A stretch of DNA of 64,000 nt from Phaeobacter sp. 11ANDIMAR09 (GTDB lineage: Bacteria; Pseudomonadota; Alphaproteobacteria; Rhodobacterales; Rhodobacteraceae), in assembly GCF_001294455.1 (NCBI RefSeq), contig NZ_LIKT01000021.1:1-64000 (forward strand), in the 5' to 3' direction. The position numbers were made by a program, and so were the translations under genes. This document shows, one piece after another, positions 50,859 through 59,858 of this stretch. The notes under the pieces are model-generated. The model was not told the origin of the DNA. It made no database searches and worked only from the letters and a program-made list of their open reading frames with translations. Numbering within the stretch: the first letter of the stretch is position 1; every line of letters begins with the position of its first letter.

Positions 50859-52556
50859 ATGATCTCGCGCCGTGATTTTTTGCAGGTATCGATGGCCGCC
50901 TCCGCTCTGGTTGGCGCGTCCGGTTTTGGCAACTGGGGCCGTCTGGCCGCGCAGCAGAGCCTGACCCAAGATCAGCTGCTGCAGTTTGACACCTTTGGCA
51001 ATATCAGCCTGATCCACATCACCGATATTCACGCGCAGCTGAAACCGATCTATTTCCGCGAGCCCTCGATCAACCTGGGCGTCGGCGGCAACAAAGGGCA
51101 TGTGCCACATATCACCGGAGCCGATTTCCGCAAGGCCTATGGCATCGCCGATGGCAGTGCCTCTGCCTATGCATTGACCCATGATGATTTCTCATCTCTG
51201 GCGCAGGGCTATGGCCGGGTCGGCGGCATGGACCGTGTCGCAACCGTGATCAACGCCATCCGTGCAGATCGCCCAGATGCGCTGCTCTTGGATGGTGGCG
51301 ACACCTGGCATGGCTCCTATACCTGCCACCAGACCGCCGGGCAGGATATGGTCAATGTGATGAACGCGTTGAAACCCGATGCGATGACCTTCCACTGGGA
51401 GTTCACCCTGGGATCCGAGCGGGTGAATGAGATCGTCGAGGGCCTTCCCTTTGCCGCGCTGGGGCAGAATATCTTTGACAGCGAGTGGGACGAGCCCGCC
51501 GAGCTGTTCAAACCCTATAAGTTCTTTGACCGGGGTGGCGCCAAGGTGGCCGTCATCGGTCAGGCCTTCCCCTATATGCCCATCGCCAACCCCGGCTGGA
51601 TGTTCCCGGAATACTCCTTTGGTATTCGGGATGAGCACATGCAGGAGATGGTCGATGAGGTCCGCGCCGCCGGGGCCGATGTGGTTGTGGTGCTGAGCCA
51701 CAATGGCTTTGACGTCGATAAGAAAATGGCGGGCGTTGTCACTGGCATCGACGTGATCCTGTCGGGCCACACCCATGATGCACTGCCCGAGCCGGTTCTG
51801 GTGGGGCAGACCCATATCATTGCCTCCGGCTCCAACGGCAAATTTGTCAGCCGTGTGGATCTGGATGTGCGCGACGGTCAGATGATGGGCATCCGCCATA
51901 AGCTGATCCCGATCTTCGCGGATGTGATTGCACCAGATCCGGTGATCTCGAAACTGATCGACGAGCAGCGCGCGCCCTATGCGGACCAGCTGTCCGAGGT
52001 GATCGGCAAGACCGACTCTCTGCTCTATCGTCGTGGCAATTTCAACGGCACCTGGGATGATCTGATCTGCGACGCCTTGCTGAGCGAGCGCGAGGCAGAC
52101 ATTGCCATGTCCCCCGGCGTGCGCTGGGGGCCTTCGCTGAACCCGGGCGATGACATCACCCGTGAAGACATCTGGAACGTCACTTCGATGAGCTATGGCG
52201 CGGCCTATCGCTCTGAAATGACTGGTGAATTCATCAAGGTGATCCTGGAGGATGTGGCTGATAATATCTTCAACCCAGATCCCTATTACCAGCAGGGCGG
52301 CGATATGGTCCGCATTGGTGGCATGGGCTACCGGATTGATATCACCAAGCCACAGGGCGAACGCATCAGTGAAATGACCCTGCTGAAAACCGGTGAGAAA
52401 ATCGACGCCAGCAAATCTTATGTGGTTTCTGGCTGGGCCAGCGTCAACGAGGGTACCGAGGGTCCAATGATCTGGGATGTGGTCGAGGACCACATTCGCA
52501 AACAGGGGACGGTTTCCGTCACCCCCAATACATCGGTCAACGTGGTCGGCGCCTAA
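50859..52556 (+). CDS. soxB: SoxB, S-sulfosulfanyl-L-cysteine sulfohydrolase
   Basis: A 565-residue periplasmic dimanganese hydrolase that releases sulfate from SoxY-bound sulfonates. A Tat signal (SRRDFLQVSMAASALVGASG) is followed by HITDIHAQLKPIYFREPSINLG, LLDGGDTWHGS, FHWEFTLGSERVNE (the SoxB version of the nucleotidase GNHEF motif), HNGFDVD and LSGHTHDALPE. It has its own upstream hairpin and SoxR-like site and is closed by a strong terminator, so it is probably its own unit. It is homologous to the nucleotidase at 18209. Confidence 0.96.
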   Translation: MISRRDFLQVSMAASALVGASGFGNWGRLAAQQSLTQDQLLQFDTFGNISLIHITDIHAQLKPIYFREPSINLGVGGNKGHVPHITGADFRKAYGIADGSASAYALTHDDFSSLAQGYGRVGGMDRVATVINAIRADRPDALLLDGGDTWHGSYTCHQTAGQDMVNVMNALKPDAMTFHWEFTLGSERVNEIVEGLPFAALGQNIFDSEWDEPAELFKPYKFFDRGGAKVAVIGQAFPYMPIANPGWMFPEYSFGIRDEHMQEMVDEVRAAGADVVVVLSHNGFDVDKKMAGVVTGIDVILSGHTHDALPEPVLVGQTHIIASGSNGKFVSRVDLDVRDGQMMGIRHKLIPIFADVIAPDPVISKLIDEQRAPYADQLSEVIGKTDSLLYRRGNFNGTWDDLICDALLSEREADIAMSPGVRWGPSLNPGDDITREDIWNVTSMSYGAAYRSEMTGEFIKVILEDVADNIFNPDPYYQQGGDMVRIGGMGYRIDITKPQGERISEMTLLKTGEKIDASKSYVVSGWASVNEGTEGPMIWDVVEDHIRKQGTVSVTPNTSVNVVGA

Positions 52557-52570
52557 GCCCCGCCACAGGT

Positions 52571-52604
52571 GCCTAGCCAATGACCCTATTGGCTAGGCGT
52601 TTTC
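52571..52604 (+). terminator. Intrinsic terminator after soxB
   Basis: A perfect 11-bp stem GCCTAGCCAAT / ATTGGCTAGGC with a 6-nt loop is followed by GTTTTC. It separates soxB from soxC. Confidence 0.85.
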
Positions 52605-52629
52605 TGACCAAAATTTTTTGCGCTGATGA

Positions 52630-52645
52630 ATTCACAATGATGAAT
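52630..52645. promoter_or_regulatory. SoxR operator candidate 4 (upstream of soxC)
   Basis: ATTCA-CAATGA-TGAAT is a perfect 5-bp inverted repeat with a 6-base spacer, 24 bases before soxC and 26 bases after the soxB terminator. Confidence 0.6.
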
Positions 52646-52668
52646 TTATCGATGTAAGGAGACAAGAG

Positions 52669-53961
52669 ATGAGCGATAAAGCAGATGATTTTGCCCCCTC
52701 ACGCCGCCGATTTCTGGCGGGTGCGGCGGCGACCGGAGTAGGGGCCGCCGCCGTTGGCGCAGGCCAGGCTGCACAGGCCGCCACGCCGGACCCCCTGATC
52801 ACCGAGGTGCAGGACTGGGCCAGTGGATTGGGTGATGGCGTTGACGCCACCCCCTACGGGTTGCCGATCCAGTTTGAACAGGATGTGGTGCGCCGCAATG
52901 TGGAATGGCTGACAGCGGATACGATTTCCTCGATCAACTTCACGCCGATCCACGCGCTCGACGGCACCATCACCCCGCAGGGCTGCGCCTTTGAGCGTCA
53001 CCATTCGGGTGCGATCGAGCTGCGCAAAGAAGACTATCGTCTCATGATCAACGGCTTGGTCGATACGCCTCTGGTGTTCTCCTATGCCGATCTGGAGCGT
53101 TTCCCGCGCGAAAACAGAGTGTATTTCTGCGAGTGCGCCGCGAATTCGGGCATGGAATGGGCAGGGGCCCAGCTGAATGGCGCCCAGTTCACCCATGGCA
53201 TGATCCACAATATGGAATATTCTGGCGTCTCACTGCGCACCCTGCTGGAAGAGGCCGGTCTGGCGGCCGCGGGTGATTTCAAGGATAAATGGGTCTATGC
53301 CGAGGGCGCGGATGCCTCGTCTAACGGGCGTTCCATCCCGCTGGAAAAGGCGCTGGACGATGTGCTGGTGGCCTTTAAGGCCAATGGCGAGGCCCTGCGC
53401 AAGGAGCACGGCTATCCGGTGCGCTTGGTTGTGCCCGGTTGGGAAGGCAATATGTGGGTCAAATGGCTGCGCCGCATCGAGGTCATGGATGGCCCGGTGG
53501 AAAGCCGCGAGGAGACCTCAAAATACACCGACACCATGGAAGATGGCTCAGCCCGCAAATGGACCTGGGAGATGGATGCAAAATCCGTTGTCACCAGCCC
53601 CAGCCCGCAGGCCCCAATCACCCATGGCAAAGGCCCGCTGGTGATCACGGGGCTGGCCTGGTCGGGGCGCGGTGCAATCACCGGCGTTGATGTGTCGATT
53701 GATGGCGGCAAGACCTGGACCCAGGCCCGTTTGGGGGCGCCGGGAACAGACAAGGCGCTGACGCGGTTCTACCTGGATACCAACTGGGACGGCTCGGAAA
53801 TGCTGCTGCAAAGCCGGGCGCGCGACAGCTCCGGCTATGTGCAGCCCACAAAAGCAGAGCTGCGCGAAGTGCGCGGACTGAATTCGATCTATCACAACAA
53901 CGCCATCCAGACCTGGTGGGTCAAAGCCGATGGGGAGGCAGAAAATGTCGAAGTTTCCTAA
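52669..53961 (+). CDS. soxC: SoxC, molybdenum subunit of sulfane dehydrogenase
   Basis: A 430-residue exported protein of the sulfite-oxidase fold. A Tat signal (SRRRFLAGAAATGVGAAAVG, from PSRRRFLAG) precedes the Mo-pterin domain: the Mo-ligand Cys lies in VYFCECAANSGMEWAG (about 163), with VVPGWEGNMWVKWLRRIEV and the dimer domain DGGKTWTQA. With SoxD it removes six electrons from the SoxY-bound sulfane sulfur, so thiosulfate is fully oxidised to sulfate without sulfur globules. AAGGAGAC precedes the ATG. It overlaps soxD by 17 bases. Confidence 0.95.
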   Translation: MSDKADDFAPSRRRFLAGAAATGVGAAAVGAGQAAQAATPDPLITEVQDWASGLGDGVDATPYGLPIQFEQDVVRRNVEWLTADTISSINFTPIHALDGTITPQGCAFERHHSGAIELRKEDYRLMINGLVDTPLVFSYADLERFPRENRVYFCECAANSGMEWAGAQLNGAQFTHGMIHNMEYSGVSLRTLLEEAGLAAAGDFKDKWVYAEGADASSNGRSIPLEKALDDVLVAFKANGEALRKEHGYPVRLVVPGWEGNMWVKWLRRIEVMDGPVESREETSKYTDTMEDGSARKWTWEMDAKSVVTSPSPQAPITHGKGPLVITGLAWSGRGAITGVDVSIDGGKTWTQARLGAPGTDKALTRFYLDTNWDGSEMLLQSRARDSSGYVQPTKAELREVRGLNSIYHNNAIQTWWVKADGEAENVEVS

Positions 53962-55000
53962 AGTTATCGCCGGAGCCGCTGTCTCGCTGGCGCTTGGCCT
54001 GCCTGCCTTTGCCGGCGAATATGGCCTGGGCCGTCCCGCCCTGCCAGAAGAGATCGCCGCCTGGGATATTGATGTCTCGCCTGATGGCACCGGCCTGCCT
54101 GCAGGCTCTGGCGATGTCTTCACCGGAGAAGAGGTCTTTGCCGAGAAATGCGCCGTCTGCCACGGCGACTTTGCCGAAGGCGTCGACAATTGGCCAAAAC
54201 TGGCGGGTGGCCAGGGCACGCTCGACCGTGAAGATCCGCTGAAAACCGTGGGTTCCTACTGGCCCTATCTCTCCACCACCTGGGACTATGTGAACCGCTC
54301 GATGCCCTTTGGCGCTGCGCAGACGCTGGAAGCGGATGAGGTCTATGCCATCGTGGCCTATATCCTCTATTCCAACGATCTGGTGGATGATGAATTTGTG
54401 CTCTCGAACGAGACATTTACCGATGTAGAGCTGCCCAATGCCGAAGGGTTCTTTGTCGATGACCGACTGGAAAGCGAAGCGCATTTTTGGAAGGCTGAGC
54501 CCTGCATGTCCGATTGTAAGGACAGCGTTGAAATCACCATGCGTGCGCGGGTGCTGGATGTGACACCAGAAGAAGAGACCAGCGAGGCTGCGGTTCAAGA
54601 GGCCTCAGCCGAAGCACCCGCCGCGGAAGAAGCCGCAGTTGAAGCGGCAGCAGAACCAGTGGTCGAAGTCGTGGCCCTGGATCCGGAACTGGTCGCCAAA
54701 GGCGCTAAGGTGTTCAAGAAGTGCAAGGCCTGTCACAAGGTGGGTGAGGGTGCCAAGAACAGCACAGGTCCTATTCTGAACGGCATCTTTGGCGCAACGG
54801 CCGGTGAGGTCGCTGGCTTTAAATACTCCAAGCCGATGTTGGCGGCGGGCGAAGATGGACTGGTCTGGAATGACGAAGCTCTGGCGGCCTTCCTGGCCAA
54901 GCCTCGCAAGTTTATGAAAGGCACCAAGATGTCTTTTGCCGGGCTGCGTAAGGAACGCGATATTGAGGCCGTTATTGCCTATCTTAGAAGCTTCGACTGA
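53945..55000 (+). CDS. soxD: SoxD, dihaem cytochrome c of sulfane dehydrogenase
   Basis: A 351-residue exported cytochrome: signal MSKFPKVIAGAAVSLALGLPAFA, first haem motif KCAVCHGD (about 67), an acidic Ala/Glu/Pro-rich linker (about 200-235), then a second haem domain KCKACHKVGEGAKNSTGPILNG (short: CKACH near 261) with distal Met in GTKMSFAG. It takes electrons from SoxC to downstream cytochromes. GGAGG before the ATG lies inside the soxC end. A terminator closes the unit, so soxE-H are absent here. Confidence 0.94.
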   Translation: MSKFPKVIAGAAVSLALGLPAFAGEYGLGRPALPEEIAAWDIDVSPDGTGLPAGSGDVFTGEEVFAEKCAVCHGDFAEGVDNWPKLAGGQGTLDREDPLKTVGSYWPYLSTTWDYVNRSMPFGAAQTLEADEVYAIVAYILYSNDLVDDEFVLSNETFTDVELPNAEGFFVDDRLESEAHFWKAEPCMSDCKDSVEITMRARVLDVTPEEETSEAAVQEASAEAPAAEEAAVEAAAEPVVEVVALDPELVAKGAKVFKKCKACHKVGEGAKNSTGPILNGIFGATAGEVAGFKYSKPMLAAGEDGLVWNDEALAAFLAKPRKFMKGTKMSFAGLRKERDIEAVIAYLRSFD

Positions 55001-55026
55001 TTTTCTCTGGAGTTGCAAAATAAACG

Positions 55027-55051
55027 AGGGGCGGATTTGATCCGCCCCTTT
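55027..55051 (+). terminator. Intrinsic terminator after soxCD
   Basis: Perfect 9-bp stem AGGGGCGGA / TCCGCCCCT with a short loop, followed by TTT, 26 bases after soxD. Confidence 0.8.
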
Positions 55052-55102
55052 GCTGTTTGGAAGCCCCAACGCTAAATTGGTGCAATGTTTGCCCCGGGGG
55101 CG

Positions 55103-56470
55103 TCAGGTCCCACCTGCATCAGGCTTGTCTGCACCAGGTTTGTCTGTAGCATCTTTGGCCCGGTTCAAGGCGTTTGGAACAAACTGTTGAAAGAAACCCG
55201 CGATGAAGCTCCAGACCAGGAGTTTGCTGAGGTCTGCATTGGGGACAAGTGTCCCAAGCGGGTTTGGCTGGTTGGGTTGGGTTTCGCTGATGGCTTTTGT
55301 GACGGTTTCTATCAGTTGCGGGCTGACGTTTGAGTTGCCTGCATCTGCGACCAGGGACTTGAGGGGGCTGTTACTGTCGACCTGCATGGCTGCAATCACT
55401 TTGAAAGCTTCCGCCACATCCACCTTTGGTGGGCTGACCTCACTGAGCGTGGCAAAGCCAAGAGCCTCCAGATTTGGGAAAAGCAGGCCATCAAGCAATC
55501 CGGCGTTGAAGAAGAAATACAGGATGGCCGCGCTGATGCCGCCGATGCCAATCCGCAAATAGACATTGGGTAAACCGGTCTGCAGCAGTGTTTCCTCGAT
55601 AGAGCTGCCCTCAAGCTGTGCGCGGTCGCGGTTCAGCACGCTAAAGCTCGCGCCCAAAAGTCCGGCCACGACGGCGAGGAAAAACCCCGCAAAGGACCAG
55701 TTCATGAACATGGGGGAGTCTTTTTCGATGACTCCAGTGGCAAACAGAGTTCCAAAGAACAAAAGCGCTAACAGTGCCCCAGTGATGAAGACAAAAATGG
55801 AAAAACGATCAACAATCAAACGGTTGAAATAGCGTTGCGAATACTTCCAATGCACATCGTTGAGCACCCGTTCCAGCAAGTGCCGCAGGGCCAAAGTACT
55901 GGTCCTCTCGCCGATTTGGGCTTGGCTGTTTGATTTCCCCGCGCCTGCGGTCTTTGGGTCGGTTTCTTTTTTTGGGGGGTCCTGAGCAGGTGGGGTCTCA
56001 GAGGGGTCCTCCTTTTCAGGCTCTTCCTTGTTTTTGGGTTTTTTTGGCGCAGGGGCTGCCGCAGCTTCCGCGGCTGCCTTACCCGCCGTTGTGTCTGTGT
56101 CATCCTGAGGAGAGGTTAGATCTGCTGAAGCTGCGGCATCGGTCAGTTTTTCAAGTTCCTTGGTGAACAAGGCCGCAGCTGGCTGATCAACTTTTGCAAG
56201 GGCGGAAATCTGTTTGGTGATTTCAATTTCCAAAGACTCTTTGGGCCGGATATGGGCTAGGATCTTTTCGGCCTGATAGGCGGCCGCCCAGGTGAAGTCT
56301 GGGGCGTCAAGAACCTCCTGCATCTTTTTGCGCAAGGCGGCCAGGGTCGGGGACATACTGGTCACATCAGCTGGCACTGACAGAAGATTCGCCTGCAGGG
56401 TGTCGCGAAACTGATAGAGCATCTGCAGGTTAGAGCTCTTGCGTGGCGATTTTTTTAAATAATCTAACAT
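55103..56470 (-). CDS. Four-helix membrane protein with long charged N-terminal region, unrecognised
   Basis: A 455-residue protein that I do not recognise. Residues 1 to about 115 look helical and soluble. About 120-185 is a low-complexity Lys/Glu/Pro/Thr linker (KPKNKEEPEKEDPSETPPAQ). Then come four hydrophobic segments: FSIFVFITGALLALLFFGTL, FAGFFLAVVAGLLGASFSVL, RIGIGGISAAILYFFFNAGL and LLVWSFIAGFFQQFVP. The ATG at 56470 (MLDYLKKSPRK) with AGAGGT upstream is preferred over an upstream in-frame start whose residues look non-coding. It is divergent from the methyltransferase gene. Possibly a membrane sensor or scaffold. Confidence 0.75.
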   Translation of the reverse strand: MLDYLKKSPRKSSNLQMLYQFRDTLQANLLSVPADVTSMSPTLAALRKKMQEVLDAPDFTWAAAYQAEKILAHIRPKESLEIEITKQISALAKVDQPAAALFTKELEKLTDAAASADLTSPQDDTDTTAGKAAAEAAAAPAPKKPKNKEEPEKEDPSETPPAQDPPKKETDPKTAGAGKSNSQAQIGERTSTLALRHLLERVLNDVHWKYSQRYFNRLIVDRFSIFVFITGALLALLFFGTLFATGVIEKDSPMFMNWSFAGFFLAVVAGLLGASFSVLNRDRAQLEGSSIEETLLQTGLPNVYLRIGIGGISAAILYFFFNAGLLDGLLFPNLEALGFATLSEVSPPKVDVAEAFKVIAAMQVDSNSPLKSLVADAGNSNVSPQLIETVTKAISETQPNQPNPLGTLVPNADLSKLLVWSFIAGFFQQFVPNALNRAKDATDKPGADKPDAGGT

Positions 56471-56801
56471 TGTGACCTCTGCTAAAATGGGGGGGTCTTG
56501 AAAATTGCGGTTGAGATCTCCTGGGGTTTGGCTTTGGCACTGCCCAAAGGGCGTGTAAGAGGCAGCGTATTTTGTTGCATGAGAGCAATCAACCCTGAGC
56601 TGCATTTCTTGGGGTGTCAGGGGGGAGGTAGTGCTGTCGGGAGAGCAGTACGCGGGCAATGGTCGGTCGGGCCTGGCTTCTTCGTCTCCGGACTGATCTC
56701 GACAACTTGAAAAGAAATGTAGCGAGTTTAACCTCTTGATCACCAATATTTGTCAGGTTGCCATGAAGCGCCCTTTTTCAAACGAGACCAAGAGGTACTA
56801 G
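56471..56801. other. 331-base divergent region between the membrane-protein and methyltransferase genes
   Basis: It is presumed to carry both promoters; G-runs and short AT-rich patches occur. I see no convincing operator, terminator or gene in it. Confidence 0.4.
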
Positions 56802-58412
56802 ATGAGCGACTGGACTTCCGGCTATGTGGCTGAGGTTGACTATACCCATGATTTTTTTCACGAAATGACCCCGGCAGTTCTGGCCCTGACTGCAACATCC
56901 AAAGGGCAGAAACACGGTTTGAACCAGTCTGAGCTCAGCTATTGCGAGCTAGGCTGCGGGCAGGGGTTCACCTCCAATCTACTGGCTGCAGCCAATCCAC
57001 ATATCCAGTTTCATGCGATGGACTTCAATCCAGCCCATATTGCCGGCGCCCGCGAGCTGGCGGCTGAAGGGGGGCTGAACAACATTCAGTTCTACGAACG
57101 CTCCTTTGCCGATTTTGAGGAGGAGGGCGGTCTCCCCAAACAGTTCGACGTTATTGCCTTGCACGGGGTGATGAGCTGGGTTTCGGAGGAAAACCAACAG
57201 CTGATCGTTGATTTTATCGGCCGTCGGTTGAAATCTGGTGGCATAGTCTATGTCAGCTATAACTCCCTGTCCGCCTGGGCGGCGATAATGCCATTGCGGC
57301 GCATTCTGCTGGACCGCGCCGCGCAGGGCGCCGGGCCGCTGGAAGAGCGGATTGGTGAAGCCTTGAATTTTGCCAAGACCCTGGAAGGGGCGGGGGCGCA
57401 GTATTTTAAATCAAACCCCATGGCCAGTGCAGGGTTGAAGAGTGCTGGTAAGATGTCAGCAAACTATCTCGCGCATGAAATGTTCAACGCTGACTGGACA
57501 CCCTTTCATTTTGCCGATCTCGCAGGTGATCTGTCAGAGGCCAAGTTGAACTTTCTGGGGCCGACCAGTTTGATGGACCACATCGACGATATTTGCCTGA
57601 CCGCTGAGCAAATTGCCGTGCTTGACGGTGAAATCGATCCGGTGCGGCGTGAAAGCCTGCGGGATGTTTTGGTAAATGAGCAGTTTCGCTCGGATCTGTT
57701 TGTGAAGGGCGGTCGCCGCCATACCGAACGCGGGGCCATTGGGGCCTGGTTTGAAACTCCATTTGCATTGGTAAAACGCTTTGGCGGTGGGCCAATAAAG
57801 CTGACCTGGCGGCAGGGGGAGATTGCGCTGGATCAGGCGCAATACGGCCCTATCCTTCAGGCTCTTAGGTCGGGGCCAGCCACAGTGCGCAGCCTTTTGG
57901 ATCAAGGTGCCTTTGGCCAGATGACCTGGGCGGAGATCTCCCGCCTGCTGACGATACTTGTCGGCTCGGGCACTCTGTCACCCTGTTTGCCCCTAGAGGG
58001 GCGCGCAGATCGCATTGAGGGCTGTCAGGCCTTTAATCTGGCGGTGTGCAAACGGGCTGAAGACAGCGAAACCCTGCGTTTCCTGGCCTCGCCGGTCACG
58101 GGGGGCGGGTTGGAGCTGGATCGCATTGAGCAGTTGTTCCTGCTGGCCTATAGCGAGGGCAAGACCGAGCCTTCGCAATGGGCGGATTTGGTCTGGGGCA
58201 TCCTGTCAGCGCAGGGGCAACGCCTGCAGCATGAGGGGCAGGTGCTGGAGCGACCCGAAGAGAACCTAGCGCTTTTGCAGGCGCGCGCGACCGCCTTTGC
58301 GGCGCGTCGCCTGCCGCTGTGCCGATCCCTGGGGCTGATACCTGCTGCATCTGGGCAGCAGGCCGCGCTTGGCATCGCTGCACAGGAAGCCCGCGAGGAG
58401 GCCGCAGCCTAA
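56802..58412 (+). CDS. SAM-dependent methyltransferase with regulatory domain
   Basis: A 536-residue cytosolic protein. The class I methyltransferase fold is at the front: CELGCGQGFTSNLLAAANP (motif I, about 48-66), HAMDFNPAHIAGA (motif II) and IALHGVMSWVSEENQQ. The rest resembles the MethyTransf_Reg domain that follows some bacterial methyltransferases (LAHEMFNADWTPFHFADL, then a winged-helix-like region). Substrate unknown. AAGAGGT precedes the ATG. It lies divergent from the unrecognised membrane protein and is closed by a terminator. Confidence 0.88.
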   Translation: MSDWTSGYVAEVDYTHDFFHEMTPAVLALTATSKGQKHGLNQSELSYCELGCGQGFTSNLLAAANPHIQFHAMDFNPAHIAGARELAAEGGLNNIQFYERSFADFEEEGGLPKQFDVIALHGVMSWVSEENQQLIVDFIGRRLKSGGIVYVSYNSLSAWAAIMPLRRILLDRAAQGAGPLEERIGEALNFAKTLEGAGAQYFKSNPMASAGLKSAGKMSANYLAHEMFNADWTPFHFADLAGDLSEAKLNFLGPTSLMDHIDDICLTAEQIAVLDGEIDPVRRESLRDVLVNEQFRSDLFVKGGRRHTERGAIGAWFETPFALVKRFGGGPIKLTWRQGEIALDQAQYGPILQALRSGPATVRSLLDQGAFGQMTWAEISRLLTILVGSGTLSPCLPLEGRADRIEGCQAFNLAVCKRAEDSETLRFLASPVTGGGLELDRIEQLFLLAYSEGKTEPSQWADLVWGILSAQGQRLQHEGQVLERPEENLALLQARATAFAARRLPLCRSLGLIPAASGQQAALGIAAQEAREEAAA

Positions 58413-58449
58413 GGTCGCTCTTAGCTCGCACGCCGACCGCACAGATTTA

Positions 58450-58478
58450 GACCGTAGCCCAAGTGCTGCGGTCTTTTT
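58450..58478 (+). terminator. Intrinsic terminator after the methyltransferase gene
   Basis: Stem GACCGTAGC / GCTGCGGTC (one G-T pair) followed by TTTTT. Confidence 0.85.
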
Positions 58479-58503
58479 ACATCCCGGTCCGTTTTGCGTA
58501 GGC

Positions 58504-59511
58504 CTAGTTCCAGCCCTTGCGGAAAAAATGGGGGGAGGCGCCGAATTTCCGTTTGAACTGGCGGGAGAAATGCGTCGAGCTGTTGAAACCTGAGGCGAGG
58601 GCGATTTCAGTGACGCTCATCGCGGTTTCATTCATCAAGGCAAAGGCATGAGCCAGGCGCATGTCAAAGTAGACATGCATTGGGCTTTGATCCAGATAGC
58701 GCGAGAACAGGCGCTCAAGTTGGCGACGCGAAATGTCGAGCTGGTCACAAAGTTCCCCGATCGTGAGCGGATCCTCAATGGCGGATTGCATCAGTTGCAG
58801 CGCGTTCAACAGCCGCTGATTGCGGCTGCCGATGGCGACGGCATAGTTGGATTTCTGAGGGGTGGCCTGCCCACCAGAGCGCACATGCAGACACATGTCG
58901 GCCACGATGATTGCCAGCTGCTTGCCATGGCGGGCTTCGATCAGGTTGAGCATCAGATCTGTCGCCGCATTGCCGCCACCACAGGTCATCAGGGGGCCGC
59001 TGATCTCAAAACTATTGGCCGAAGGCGCTAGCTCTGGGTAACTCTCTTGAAAACCGGGCTGGTTTTCCCAATGCAGCGTAAAGGCCTGATCGCGGATCAA
59101 CCCCGCCTGGGCAAGGGCAAAGGCGCCGGTACAGATCCCACCAATCGAGCGGCCAAACCGGCTTTCGCGGCGCAGCCAGTTCAAAGTGGGATCCCCTGCA
59201 GTGGACTGTGGCTCGACCCCGGCGCAGACAAATCCCAAAGCATCGGTGGGCAGCGGTTGCAGTGCCATATCCGGTGTCACCATCATGCCGTTAGAACAGC
59301 GGATTGGTGCACCGTCCTCTGTCATGATGAACCAGCGGTAGAGTTTGGTGTTTGTCACCTGATTGGCAATGCGCAGCGGTTCGATCGCGGCGGCCACTGG
59401 CAGCATTGTCGCCTTGGGCAACAAAAGGAAATAAAAATCCTGTGGTGCGCCGGAATGGGGGACGGCCAGGGTGGCTGCGGCACCTTTTTGAACAAAATTG
59501 TCATCTGTCAT
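58504..59511 (-). CDS. GlxA-family AraC transcriptional regulator
   Basis: A 335-residue regulator. The N-terminal DJ-1/PfpI-like domain has FYFLLLPKATMLPVAAAIEPLRIAN (front) and GGICTGAFALAQAGLI (about 142, the nucleophile-elbow region). The C-terminal AraC DNA-binding domain has two helix-turn-helix units: ISRRQLERLFSRYLDQSPMHVY and VTEIALASGFNSSTHFSRQFKRKFGASPHFFRK. Such regulators control amine and quaternary-ammonium catabolism in many alphaproteobacteria, but the target is not evident here. The ATG at 59511 (MTDDNFVQK) is chosen over a longer frame that extends into non-coding DNA. Confidence 0.9.
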   Translation of the reverse strand: MTDDNFVQKGAAATLAVPHSGAPQDFYFLLLPKATMLPVAAAIEPLRIANQVTNTKLYRWFIMTEDGAPIRCSNGMMVTPDMALQPLPTDALGFVCAGVEPQSTAGDPTLNWLRRESRFGRSIGGICTGAFALAQAGLIRDQAFTLHWENQPGFQESYPELAPSANSFEISGPLMTCGGGNAATDLMLNLIEARHGKQLAIIVADMCLHVRSGGQATPQKSNYAVAIGSRNQRLLNALQLMQSAIEDPLTIGELCDQLDISRRQLERLFSRYLDQSPMHVYFDMRLAHAFALMNETAMSVTEIALASGFNSSTHFSRQFKRKFGASPHFFRKGWN

Positions 59512-59858
59512 GGCGATGTCCTGGTCCAAAGAGCGGGGGGTATCCGCTGAGGCAAGAGGGGGGCCAAGGTGTAAAGCTGCCGCCAGGGGTCGATTTGCGA
59601 CATCACAATGCGGCCTTGTTTTGCACCTGTCCTGTTTAGCGTTTACTGTGCTTGCGCGGCCAGCAGCCCTGAAATAGCGACAGCGTTCAGACGATTTGCG
59701 ACGCCTGTGCCACAGTTGGGAATTGCGGCAGTGCTGGATAGGGGACAGGGGCGTAAAAACAAAAGCCACCTCTTGCAGCCCCAAGGGGGCGATACTAAGA
59801 CTCGGGTAACACTCTGTCTGGTATGGTGCCAGACATAACACAACGCAGGCAGGTTCGC
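59512..59858. other. 347-base divergent region between the GlxA-type regulator and clpP
   Basis: It holds the promoters of both genes. At 59772 CTTGCAG followed about 13 bases later by GATACTAAG is a possible heat-shock-type promoter for clpP, but the match is weak. No gene is seen here. Confidence 0.35.

Noticed and set aside
51192-52580. A 462-codon open frame on the minus strand
   Set aside because: Antisense to soxB, which has all expected catalytic motifs.
59772-59800. Heat-shock-type promoter before clpP
   Set aside because: CTTGCAG is suggestive but the -10 part and spacing fit poorly; mentioned only in the intergenic note.
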